A stretch of 64,000 nucleotides of DNA from Alphaproteobacteria bacterium. Lineage in GTDB: Bacteria; Pseudomonadota; Alphaproteobacteria; Geminicoccales; Geminicoccaceae. The stretch lies in contig JALSIM010000041.1 in the NCBI GenBank assembly GCA_026990035.1, forward strand, positions 124,001-188,000. Reading direction: 5' to 3'. Positions 20,556 through 30,399 of the stretch are shown in pieces; the stretch's first letter is position 1; every line of letters starts with the position of its first letter. The notes beneath the pieces were generated by a model, which did not search any database, was not told the origin of the DNA, and was given only the letters and a program-made list of their open reading frames with translations. Position numbers and translations under genes: made by a program.

Positions 20556-20619
20556 GAGAAACTTTCTCGAATATTCATCTAAATCACTTGCGTAATTTCA
20601 ATCAGCACGCAAGTTTTTT
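20556..20619 (+). ncRNA. Candidate small RNA 1 downstream of tRNA-Gly
   Basis: An AT-rich stretch in a GC-rich genome. TATAAA (20544-20549) sits at -10 distance. The putative RNA begins with a GAGAA/TTCTC hairpin (20556-20568), has an A/U-rich single strand with GAATATTC, and ends in a perfect terminator. No matching -35 box and no ORF. About 64 bases. The boundaries are predictions. Confidence 0.3.
20586..20619 (+). terminator. Intrinsic terminator 1 in the tRNA-Gly/crcB gap
   Basis: A perfect 8-bp stem, ACTTGCGT (20586-20593) with ACGCAAGT (20607-20614), a 13-base loop, and six T from 20614 to 20619. No protein gene ends nearby on this strand. The tRNA is 370 bases upstream. Confidence 0.8.
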
Positions 20620-20648
20620 ATTGCGTCGATCGACGAAATGATGCACAA

Positions 20649-20739
20649 GAGTACCGTGTTCATGGGATTTCCCCTGTGACACCCGACTTGAGGCGTTTCC
20701 TCCCTACCACTGCCGCGGCCCAGGCCGCGGCTTTTTTTT
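20649..20739 (+). ncRNA. Candidate small RNA 2 with anti-Shine-Dalgarno-like loop
   Basis: A weak -10 (AATGAT, 20637-20642) precedes an RNA of about 90 bases. It can form a 5' interrupted hairpin (GTGT/ACAC and GGGA/TCCC, about 20656-20682), then a single-stranded region with TTTCCTCCCT (20697-20706), then a very strong terminator. This is the usual architecture of trans-acting alphaproteobacterial sRNAs that mask ribosome-binding sites. No homologue was identified by eye. Confidence 0.4.
20712..20739 (+). terminator. Intrinsic terminator 2 in the tRNA-Gly/crcB gap
   Basis: A perfect 9-bp GC stem (20712-20720 with 20723-20731) with a minimal loop is followed by eight T (20732-20739). It is the strongest terminator in the window and faces no protein gene upstream. 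The remainder of 20216-20540 is GC-rich with no recognisable feature. Confidence 0.92.
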
Positions 20740-20885
20740 CGTAGATCACTTGTATCGTTCCGAATCACCTGCAACGTCCGGTTGATCGCGCCCGCGCGGC
20801 AGCGGCGCCTCGCCGCGGCGGCCGGTGCCCGCTTGCCCGCGGCCCGGCGACGTGCAAGCTAGACCCGGTCAACGGAAGGACCGTC

Positions 20886-21284
20886 ATGGACATCTACCTC
20901 TGGGTGGGACTCGGCAGCGCCCTCGGCGGAATCGCCCGCTATGCCGTCTCCGGCCTGGTGGCCGGCTGGATCGGCGAGACCTTCCCCTTCGGCACCCTGA
21001 CCGTGAACGTCCTGGGTTCCTTCGGCATCGGGCTGTTCGCGACACTCACCGCACCCGACGGACGGTGGCTCGTCGATCCGGCGATCCGCCAGTTCACCAT
21101 GATCGGGCTTTTCGGTGGCTTCACCACCTTCTCCTCCTTCAGTCTGCAGACCCTGACCCTTCTCCAGGACGGCGACTGGCCGGGGGCGGGGGCCAACGTC
21201 CTCGCTTCGGTGGCGGCCTGCCTGCTCGGTGTCTGGCTCGGCCATCTGGCCGGTCTCCACTGGAACCGCCTGCCCGGAGGCTGA
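20886..21284 (+). CDS. crcB: Fluoride efflux channel CrcB (Fluc)
   Basis: Dual-topology fluoride channel subunit of 132 residues with four membrane segments. Family marks are GGIARYAVSG near residue 14, TLTVNVLGSF with the pore Asn41, and the GGFTTFSSFS break in TM3. GGAAGGA stands five bases before ATG. No fluoride-riboswitch core was found in the 146 bases upstream. The DUF190 gene follows after one base, a common partner of Fluc. Confidence 0.96.
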   Translation: MDIYLWVGLGSALGGIARYAVSGLVAGWIGETFPFGTLTVNVLGSFGIGLFATLTAPDGRWLVDPAIRQFTMIGLFGGFTTFSSFSLQTLTLLQDGDWPGAGANVLASVAACLLGVWLGHLAGLHWNRLPGG

Positions 21285-21285
21285 C

Positions 21286-21621
21286 ATGCGGATCCCTCGG
21301 GATGCCCTTCTGCTGCGCATCTTCCTCGGCGAGAGCGACCGTTTCGAAGGGCGCCCGCTCTACGAACGCATCGTCCTCGCCGCACGGGAGATGCACCTCG
21401 CCGGCGCCACCGTCCTGCGCGGGCCGATGGGCTTCGGCCGCTCCAGCCGCCTGCACACGGCGAAGATCCTGCGGCTTTCCGAGGACCTGCCGATCGTCGT
21501 CGAGATCGTCGACGGCGAGGACCGGATCCGGGCCTTTCTCGACGCCCTGGAACCGATGATGGGAAGCGGCCTCGTCACCCTCGAGAAGGTGCAGGTCCTG
21601 CGCTACGGAGACGACGGATGA
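21286..21621 (+). CDS. DUF190 protein (PII-like fold)
   Basis: 111 residues beginning RDALLLRIFLGESDRFEGRPLYERIV and containing GATVLRGPMGFGRSSRLHTAKILRLSEDLP, the DUF190 signature. The fold is PII-like, so a regulatory or nucleotide-sensing role is assumed. It overlaps neither neighbour's core: ATG is one base after the crcB stop, and the stop overlaps the dksA-like start as ATGA. The context suggests a fluoride-resistance unit. Confidence 0.93.
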   Translation: MRIPRDALLLRIFLGESDRFEGRPLYERIVLAAREMHLAGATVLRGPMGFGRSSRLHTAKILRLSEDLPIVVEIVDGEDRIRAFLDALEPMMGSGLVTLEKVQVLRYGDDG

Positions 21622-21965
21622 GCGGATCCGAAGAGCTCGAACGTTACCGCCGGCGTTTGCGGGCCCGGCTCGCCGAACTCCGCGCCCTGGTCGCGAGCAA
21701 CAGCGACGATCTCCGGCCGGTGGAGCTGGATCCCGGGCGCCAGGGTCGGCTGTCACGGGCCGACGCCCTCGAACGTCAGGCCATCGCCAGAGAAGGCGAA
21801 CACCGCCGTCAGCGCGAGATCGCCCGTATCGAAAGCGCCCTCGCCCGCATGGAGGAAGGCGAGTTCGGCCATTGCGCCGTCTGCGGCGAAGCGATCGCCA
21901 GCGCCCGGCTCGATCTCGATCCCGCCACGCCGGTCTGTGTCGGCTGCGCCGCCCGCCAGGGCTGA
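21618..21965 (+). CDS. TraR/DksA-type zinc-finger protein
   Basis: 115 residues: an N-terminal helical hairpin (about residues 5-80) and a C-terminal four-cysteine zinc finger (Cys86, 89, 107, 110). True DksA has the acidic DxxDxA loop tip. Here that position reads differently, so transcription control through the RNA polymerase secondary channel is possible but unproven. Translationally coupled to the DUF190 gene by an ATGA overlap, so it belongs to the crcB unit. Confidence 0.9.
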   Translation: MSGSEELERYRRRLRARLAELRALVASNSDDLRPVELDPGRQGRLSRADALERQAIAREGEHRRQREIARIESALARMEEGEFGHCAVCGEAIASARLDLDPATPVCVGCAARQG

Positions 21966-21973
21966 GCCCGCCG

Positions 21974-22354
21974 CTACTCGGGGGGAACCGGACGCGGACG
22001 GCCGTTCTCGTCCAGCGCCACGCAGGTGAAACGCCCTTCGGTGACCCTGATGTCCGATCCGGTACGTCCCCGCCTCGCCCAGACCTCGACCTGGAGGGTG
22101 ATGGAGCTGCGGCCGATCCGCACCACCTCGGCGTAGCAGCTCACCACATCACCGACATAGACCGGCTCGTGGAAGGTCATGGCGTCCACCGCCACCGTCG
22201 CCACCCGCCCCCGGGCCCGCTGATAGGCCACCGTGCCGGCGGCGATGTCCATCTGCGCCAGCAGCCAGCCGCCGAAGATGTCGCCCGAGGGATTGGTGTC
22301 GGCGGGCATCGCCAGGGTCCGCACCGCCGGTTCCCGTGAGGGTCTCTCCTTCAT
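21974..22354 (-). CDS. Acyl-CoA thioesterase, hotdog fold (YciA family)
   Basis: 126 residues with TLAMPADTNPSGDIFGGWLLAQMD near the N-terminus, containing the catalytic Asn/Asp region of YciA-type thioesterases, and VDAMTFHEPVYVGDVV. Hydrolyses acyl-CoAs to free acids. ATG 22354 was chosen. The in-frame extension to 22420 has no family similarity. Convergent with the dksA-like gene, 8 bases apart, and divergent from parE. Confidence 0.92.
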   Translation of the reverse strand: MKERPSREPAVRTLAMPADTNPSGDIFGGWLLAQMDIAAGTVAYQRARGRVATVAVDAMTFHEPVYVGDVVSCYAEVVRIGRSSITLQVEVWARRGRTGSDIRVTEGRFTCVALDENGRPRPVPPE

Positions 22355-22460
22355 GCTCCCGCGACCGCCGGATTTGCCAGGTCCCCGCGAGCGGGGGTAG
22401 AAGACCCATGCCGGGACCACACCTTCGGGTCAAGGTCCCGGGCCGCACCCCGAAAAACGA

Positions 22461-24461
<2,001 letters not shown>

Positions 24462-24482
24462 GCGCCGTCCGGCCGGCCCGCT

Positions 24483-25898
24483 TCAGGTGACCCAGGCGAG
24501 GCGCAGGAGGTTGGTGGCGCCGGGAGTGCCGAAGGGCATCCCGGCGGTGACGACGATGGCCGAACCGGGTGGGGCCATGCCCACCTCCCGGGCGCAGCGG
24601 CGGGCCTTCTCCACCATGTCGTCGATGTCCACCGCATCGCCGGCGACGACCGGATGCACCCCCCAGGCGATGGTCAGCTTGCGACCCGTCGTCCGGCGGG
24701 TCATGAGCCCCAGGATCGGCCGCGTCGGCCGTTCGCGGGACGCCCGCAGGGCGGTGGCGCCGGAGGTGGTGTAGGTGACGATCGCCGCCGCGTTCATGGT
24801 CTCCGCCACCTGCCAGGCGGCGAGAGTGATGGCGTCCGCCGCGGTCGCCTCGACCTCCGCCCGATAGGCCTCGAGATAGGATCTGTAGAGCTCGTCGCTC
24901 TCCACCCGGCGGATGATGCGTGCCATCATCCGCACCGACTCCACCGGATAGGCGCCGACCGCGCTTTCCGCCGAGAGCATCACCGCATCGGCCCCGTCGT
25001 AGACGGCGGTCGCCACATCCGAGGCCTCGGCCCGGGTCGGCGCCGGCGATTCGATCATGCTTTCCAGCATCTGGGTCGCCACCACCACCGGCTTGCCGGC
25101 GGCGCGGCAGCGACGGATGATCCGCTTCTGCAGGCCGGGCACGTCCTCGGGCGGCATCTCCACCCCGAGATCGCCTCGGGCGATCATGATCCCGTCGGCG
25201 AGATCGACGATCTCGTCGAGATGCTCGATCGCCGCCGGCTTCTCGATCTTGGCCATCACCGCCGCCCGCCCGGAGATCAGCTTGCGCGCCTCGGCCACGT
25301 CGTCGGGCCGCTGCACGAAGGAGAGGGCCACCCAGTCGGTGCCGAGATCGAGGGCGAGGGCGAGATCGCGCGTGTCCTTCTCGGTCAGCGCCGGGATCGG
25401 CAGGGTCACCCCCGGGACGTTGACCCCCTTGTTGTTGGACAGCACGCCGCCGATCTCGACCCGGGTGAGGGCGTAGTCCTCGCCGCTCTCCTGGATCTCG
25501 AGCCGGAGGCGGCCGTCGTCCAGGAGCAGCTCGCGACCCGGCCCGACGGCGGCGAAAATCTCGGGATGGGGCAGGCAGACCCGCCGCTCGTCACCCGGGG
25601 TCGGATCGAGATCGAGGCGGAAGCTCTGGCCGGGTTCCAGCCGGACCTTGCCGGCCTCGAAACCGCCGATCCTGAGCTTCGGCCCCTGCAGATCCATCAG
25701 CACCCCGAGCGGCCGGCCGAGCTGTTCCTCGATCGCCCGCACCGCGCGGTAGCGTTCCCGCTGCTCCTGGTGACCGCCGTGACTGAAGTTGAGCCGGAAC
25801 ACGTCGGCCCCGCCTTCGGCCATGGCCGCGATCACCTCCTCGCGCGAGCTGGCCGGACCGAGCGTCGCCACGATCTTGGTGCTCTTGTGCAACGGCAT
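24483..25898 (-). CDS. pyk: Pyruvate kinase
   Basis: Glycolytic enzyme, phosphoenolpyruvate plus ADP to pyruvate plus ATP, 471 residues. Signature segments are KIVATLGPAS at the start, VFRLNFSHG, MAKIEKPAAIEHLDEI around the active-site lysine, MIARGDLGVEMP, and VATQMLESMI. The C-terminal domain (from about residue 345) has TTSGATALRASRERP. Convergent with parE, with a 21-base gap. Confidence 0.97.
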   Translation of the reverse strand: MPLHKSTKIVATLGPASSREEVIAAMAEGGADVFRLNFSHGGHQEQRERYRAVRAIEEQLGRPLGVLMDLQGPKLRIGGFEAGKVRLEPGQSFRLDLDPTPGDERRVCLPHPEIFAAVGPGRELLLDDGRLRLEIQESGEDYALTRVEIGGVLSNNKGVNVPGVTLPIPALTEKDTRDLALALDLGTDWVALSFVQRPDDVAEARKLISGRAAVMAKIEKPAAIEHLDEIVDLADGIMIARGDLGVEMPPEDVPGLQKRIIRRCRAAGKPVVVATQMLESMIESPAPTRAEASDVATAVYDGADAVMLSAESAVGAYPVESVRMMARIIRRVESDELYRSYLEAYRAEVEATAADAITLAAWQVAETMNAAAIVTYTTSGATALRASRERPTRPILGLMTRRTTGRKLTIAWGVHPVVAGDAVDIDDMVEKARRCAREVGMAPPGSAIVVTAGMPFGTPGATNLLRLAWVT

Positions 25899-26033
25899 GT
25901 CCCGTCCGCCCGTCCTGCATGTTCACCGGCGACCGGCTTACGCCAGAGCGGGGGGTTTGTCATCGTCGTTGCGGCGGGCATCCACCGGATTATGGTGTCC
26001 GTACATCCCGAGTTGCCCGTGGGAGAGGACGCG

Positions 26034-27698
26034 ATGCTGCGCTGGTGGATGCTGGCCCTTTCACTCCTGTTGCCGGCAGGGAAAGCGGCCGAGGCGGCCG
26101 CCGATCCGCGGACCCTGACGATCGGCATCACCCAGTATCCGGCGACCCTCCATCCGAACATCGATTCGATGGCCGCCAAGAGCTACGTGCTGGCCATGGT
26201 CCGCCGGCCGCTGACCGAATACGACGCCGACTGGAATCCCCGCTGCTTCCTCTGCACCGAACTGCCGACCTTCGAGAACGGCCGCGCCCGGGAAGTGACC
26301 AACCCCGAAGGCGGGCGCGGCGTCGCCCTCACCTACACCATCCGGCCGGAGGCCACCTGGGGCGACGGCACCCCGGTGAGCACCGAGGACGTGCTGTTCA
26401 CCTGGGAGGTGGGACGCCATCCGCAGAGCGGAGTCGGCAATGCCGAGATGTACCGGCGCATCTACGAGATCGAGGTGATCGACGAGAAGACCTTCACCAT
26501 CTACGACGAGAAGCTGACCTTCCAATACAACACGATCAACGATTTCCGCCTGCTTCCGGCCCATCTCGAACGGCCGGTGTTCGAGGCCGATCCGGCGACC
26601 TACCGCAACCGCACCCTCTACGACACCGACCCCACCAACCCGGGGCTCTATTTCGGTCCCTACCGGATCACCGAGCTGGTCTCCGGCAGCCACATCGTGC
26701 TGGAGCGCAACCCCGTCTGGTACGGCGAGGAACCCTGGTTCGACCGCATCGTCGTCCGGGCGATCGAGAACACCGCCGCCCTCGAGGCCAATCTTCTGTC
26801 CGGCGAGATCGACATGATCGACGGCGGTCTGGGGATGAGCCTCGATCAGGCGCTGGCCTTCGAGCGCCGCAACGGCGATCGGTTCACCGTCCGCTACCAG
26901 CCCGGTCTCGTCTACGAGCACATCGAGCTGATGCTGGACAATCCGCTGCTGGCCGACCGCCGGGTGCGCCAGGCCCTGCTCCATGCGATCGACCGCCGGA
27001 TGCTGGTGGAGCAGCTCTTCGCCGGCCGGCAGCCGGTGGCCGATACCAACGTCCATCCCCTGGACCGGGTCCACGATCCGGATGTGCCGCGCTACCGCTA
27101 CGACCCCGAGCGGGCGGCGCAACTGTTCGCCGAAGCGGGTTTCCGTCCCGGTCCCGACGGCATTCTGGTGGACGGCGAGGGACGGCGGCTGAGCCTCGAG
27201 CTGATGACCACCGCCGGCAACCGGACCCGGGAGCTCGTCCAGCAGGTGCTGCAGGGCATGTGGCGCCGGGCCGGGGTCGAGATCACGATCCGCAACGAAC
27301 CGGCGCGGGTCTTCTTCGGCGAGACGGTGGCCAAGCGCAAATTCACCGGCATGGCGATGTTCGCCTGGATCAGCTCGCCCGAAAACCCGCCCCGCTCGAC
27401 CCTCCATTCCGAGGAGATCCCGACCGAGGCCAACGGCTGGTCCGGGCAGAATTACACCGGCTACCGCAATCCCGAGATGGACGCGCTGATCGACGCCATC
27501 GAGGTGGAACTCGACCGCGAGCGCCGGCGCGAGCTCTGGTCCCGGCTGCAGCGCCTCTACGCCACCGATCTGCCGGTGCTGCCGCTCTATTTCCGGGCCA
27601 ATCCGCACATCTGGCCGAAATGGCTCGAAGGGGTGACGCCCACCGGCCACCAGGCCCCGACCACCCTGTGGATCGAGTCCTGGCGCCGCAGGGACTGA
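26034..27698 (+). CDS. ABC transporter substrate-binding protein, family 5 (peptide/opine type)
   Basis: Periplasmic protein of 554 residues. The signal peptide is MLRWWMLALSLLLPAGKAAEA, with likely cleavage before AADPRT. The mature protein begins TLTIGITQYPATLHPNID and contains YTIRPEATWGDGTPVSTEDVLFTWE, the family-5 signature, and LLHAIDRRMLVEQLFAG. ATG 26034 follows GGGAGAGGA. No permease or ATPase gene is adjacent, so it is an orphan here. A possible weak promoter is TTGCGG (25963-25968) with TATGGT (25991-25996)-like spacing, low confidence. Convergent with the flavoprotein gene, which suggests amine or peptide catabolism but does not prove it. Confidence 0.9.
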   Translation: MLRWWMLALSLLLPAGKAAEAAADPRTLTIGITQYPATLHPNIDSMAAKSYVLAMVRRPLTEYDADWNPRCFLCTELPTFENGRAREVTNPEGGRGVALTYTIRPEATWGDGTPVSTEDVLFTWEVGRHPQSGVGNAEMYRRIYEIEVIDEKTFTIYDEKLTFQYNTINDFRLLPAHLERPVFEADPATYRNRTLYDTDPTNPGLYFGPYRITELVSGSHIVLERNPVWYGEEPWFDRIVVRAIENTAALEANLLSGEIDMIDGGLGMSLDQALAFERRNGDRFTVRYQPGLVYEHIELMLDNPLLADRRVRQALLHAIDRRMLVEQLFAGRQPVADTNVHPLDRVHDPDVPRYRYDPERAAQLFAEAGFRPGPDGILVDGEGRRLSLELMTTAGNRTRELVQQVLQGMWRRAGVEITIRNEPARVFFGETVAKRKFTGMAMFAWISSPENPPRSTLHSEEIPTEANGWSGQNYTGYRNPEMDALIDAIEVELDRERRRELWSRLQRLYATDLPVLPLYFRANPHIWPKWLEGVTPTGHQAPTTLWIESWRRRD

Positions 27699-27711
27699 AA
27701 CGGACCGGGTT

Positions 27712-30162
27712 CTAGGCGCGCACCCGTTCGCCGCGCGGATCGTAGAAGGGGCGGAGCTGGAGGGTGGCGGGGACCGGTTCCCCGGCGATCTCGACCGCGA
27801 AGTTCCCGTTCGCCAGCCAGTCGGCGGTGACCCCCTCGGGGTGACGCACGTAACCCATGCCGAGACTCGCCCCGACGCGGAAGCCGAAGGCGCCCGAGGT
27901 CACCGAACCGACGATCCGCCCGTTTTCCAGAATCGGCTCCTCGTGAAAAAGGAGGCGCTCGGGATCCTCGAGCCGGATCTGCACCAGGCGCTTGCCGGGT
28001 GGCCGTTCGGCGCGCCGTTCGAGCAGCGCCTCGCGGCCGATGAAGCCGCCCGGCTTGTCCCAGGCGAGGGTGAAGCCGAGCCCGGCCTCGAGCGGGGTGT
28101 CCTCGGGGCCGATATCGTGCCCCCAGTGCCGGTACCCCTTCTCGGTGCGACAGGAATTCATGGCCTGCATGCCGGCGAAGCCGAGGCCGAACGCTTCGCC
28201 CGCCTCGAGAATCCGCTCGAAGACGTGGAGGGCGAATTCGGCCGGAATGTAGAGCTCGTAGCCCAGCTCGCCGACATAGGTGATGCGGCTCGCCCGCACC
28301 TGGGCGTAGCCGATCTCGAGGATGCGGGAGGTGGCGAAGGGAAAGCCCGCATTCGACAACTCCTCGCCGGTGAGCCGCTCGAGCAGGGCCCGGGCGTTCG
28401 GCCCCATCAACCCGAGCATGGGCAGACCGGAGGTGACGTCGGTGACCGTGATCCGGGCATCCTCGGGAAGGTGCCGCTCCAGCCAGACCCGGTCGCGGGT
28501 CTGGGACGCGGCCGAGGTGACGATCAGATAACGGTCTTCTTCGAGGCGGGTGACGGTGAGATCGGCCTCGATGCCGCCGGCCTCGTTGAGCCAGGGCGTG
28601 TAGACGATGCGCCCCGGCGGCACGTCCACCGCGTTGGCGCAGATGCGGTCGAGCAGCCGGCGGGCGTCCGGACCCTGGACCAGGAACTTGGCGAAGCTGC
28701 TCTGATCGAACAGCGCCACCCGGTCGCGCACGGTTTGGCATTCCGCGGCACAGGCGGGGAACCAGTCCGGCTTTCCCCAAGTGTAGCGGTAGACCGGCTC
28801 CATGCCCGGCAAGGCGAACCAGTCGGGGCGCTCCCAGCCGGCCATCTCCCCCATCACCGCGCCGGCGGCCGCCAGCCGCTCGTGGAAGGGGGAACGGCGG
28901 GCGCCGCGGGCGGTCGCGTACTGGCGGTGGGGCCAGTGCATGGCGTAGAGCAGCCCCAGGGTCTCGCGGGTCCGATCGTACAGGTAGCGGCGGCCGGCCT
29001 GGAAGGGCTGCATGCGGAGCACGTCGACATCGACCAGATCGACGGGCGCGCGCCGGTCGCGGATCCATTCCGCCAGTACCCTGCCGGCCCCGGCGGAGGA
29101 CTGGATGCCGATGGAGTTCATGCCGCAGGCGACGAAGAGATCGCGCAGTTCGGCCACCTCGCCGAGCAGATAGCGATCGTCGGGGGTGAAGCTTTCGGGG
29201 CCGTTGAAGAAGGTGTGAATGCCCGCCGTCTCCAGGATCGGCAGGCGCGCCACCGCCTTTTCGAGCAGCGGCGCGATCTGCTCCAGATCCTCGGGCAGGG
29301 TTTCGAAGGCGTGGTCGGGAGCGATGCCTTCCATGCCCCAGGGCTTCGCTTCGGGCTCGAAGAAGCCGATCAGCATCTTGCCCGCGTCTTCCTTGTAATA
29401 GGCGCATTCGTCCGGCACCCGCAGCACCGGGAGATCGCGCGGCAGCCCCTCGATGACCTCGGTGACCACGTAGAAATGTTCGGCGGCGTGAAGCGGCAGA
29501 CGGACACCGACATCCCGGGCCAGCCACCAGGACCACATGCCGGCGGCGAGCACCACCGTGCCCGCCCGCAGGTCACCCCGCGGGGTGCGGACACCGACCG
29601 CCCGCCCCCGTTCGACGAGGATCCGCTCGACCGGCGTCTCCTCCAGGATGCGCACCCCGCGCATGCGCGCCCCCTTGGCCAGCGCGAGGGTGGTGTCGAT
29701 GGGGTTGGTCTGTCCGTCCTTGGGAAGGAACACGCCGCCCACCACCCCTTCGGTGTCGAGCAGCGGATAGCGTTCCCCGATCTCGGCGGGGCCCACGACC
29801 TCCACCTCGAGGCCGAAGGCGCGGGCCATCGAGGCCCCGCGTTTCAGTTCCTCGAACCGTTCCCGGTGCAGCGCCAGGGCGATCGAGCCGTTCTGGCGGA
29901 ACCCCGTGGCCTGGCCGGTTTCCGCCTCCAGCCCGGCGAACAGCTCGGCGGTGTATTTGGCGAGCTCGGTCATGTTGCGGGTGGCGCGGAGCTGCCCGAC
30001 GAGGCCGGCGGCGTGCCAGGTGGTGCCGCAGGTGAGCCGGCGGCGCTCGAGGAGCACCACCTCGGTGATGCCGAACTTCGCGAGATGATAGGCGATGGCA
30101 CAGCCGAGAATGCCGCCGCCGATGATCACCACATCCGTCCGTTCCGGCAGATCCTGCACCAT
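27712..30162 (-). CDS. FAD-dependent oxidoreductase with GcvT domains (dimethylglycine/sarcosine dehydrogenase-like)
   Basis: 816 residues. An N-terminal DAO fold has VVIIGGGILGCAIAYHL, followed by CGTTWHAAG whose His50 matches the covalent FAD histidine of dimethylglycine dehydrogenase. A central FAO_M-like linker (about 370-425) leads to a GcvT folate-binding region (about 430-700) with LTGEELSNAGFPFATSR and YVGELGYELYIP, and a GcvT C-terminal domain to the end. Expected to oxidise an N-methyl amine and pass the one-carbon unit to tetrahydrofolate. The substrate cannot be fixed between dimethylglycine, sarcosine and related compounds. Divergent from lptM. Confidence 0.92.
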   Translation of the reverse strand: MVQDLPERTDVVIIGGGILGCAIAYHLAKFGITEVVLLERRRLTCGTTWHAAGLVGQLRATRNMTELAKYTAELFAGLEAETGQATGFRQNGSIALALHRERFEELKRGASMARAFGLEVEVVGPAEIGERYPLLDTEGVVGGVFLPKDGQTNPIDTTLALAKGARMRGVRILEETPVERILVERGRAVGVRTPRGDLRAGTVVLAAGMWSWWLARDVGVRLPLHAAEHFYVVTEVIEGLPRDLPVLRVPDECAYYKEDAGKMLIGFFEPEAKPWGMEGIAPDHAFETLPEDLEQIAPLLEKAVARLPILETAGIHTFFNGPESFTPDDRYLLGEVAELRDLFVACGMNSIGIQSSAGAGRVLAEWIRDRRAPVDLVDVDVLRMQPFQAGRRYLYDRTRETLGLLYAMHWPHRQYATARGARRSPFHERLAAAGAVMGEMAGWERPDWFALPGMEPVYRYTWGKPDWFPACAAECQTVRDRVALFDQSSFAKFLVQGPDARRLLDRICANAVDVPPGRIVYTPWLNEAGGIEADLTVTRLEEDRYLIVTSAASQTRDRVWLERHLPEDARITVTDVTSGLPMLGLMGPNARALLERLTGEELSNAGFPFATSRILEIGYAQVRASRITYVGELGYELYIPAEFALHVFERILEAGEAFGLGFAGMQAMNSCRTEKGYRHWGHDIGPEDTPLEAGLGFTLAWDKPGGFIGREALLERRAERPPGKRLVQIRLEDPERLLFHEEPILENGRIVGSVTSGAFGFRVGASLGMGYVRHPEGVTADWLANGNFAVEIAGEPVPATLQLRPFYDPRGERVRA

Positions 30163-30222
30163 CTTCCCCTCCCCCTCCGTGGCCGCGTTTTCCTCCGGCG
30201 GGGCCTGTGCTAGCCTGCGATC

Positions 30223-30399
30223 ATGGAACGGCGAAAGAGGAATTCGCGAAGCGCGCCTGCGCGGGCGCGTCTTCTGATGTTGTCCGCTCTGTCGCTGCTG
30301 CTCGCCGGCTGCGGCCGGCGCGGTCCGCTGCGCCTGCCCGCGGAAACCGCGGCACCCGCGAACCGGAACGACGACAGCGAAGAGAAAGGCGGGATGTGA
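30223..30399 (+). CDS. lptM: LptM-family small lipoprotein
   Basis: 58-residue precursor: basic N-terminus, hydrophobic core, lipobox LLAGC with the acylated Cys30, then GRRGPLRLPAE, the conserved start of YifL/LppL/LptM proteins. The rest is a short polar tail. E. coli LptM assists disulfide maturation of the LptD translocon. It directly precedes lysA, whose GTG overlaps its TGA, the same lipoprotein-lysA order seen in many proteobacteria. Confidence 0.85.
   Translation: MERRKRNSRSAPARARLLMLSALSLLLAGCGRRGPLRLPAETAAPANRNDDSEEKGGM

Noticed and set aside
20598-20663. 21-codon minus-strand ORF with AGGGGA before its ATG
   Set aside because: It runs through the terminator hairpin of the opposite strand and has no other support. 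Probably chance.
20740-20885. Fluoride riboswitch before crcB
   Set aside because: The conserved core sequence and pseudoknot pattern could not be found by eye.
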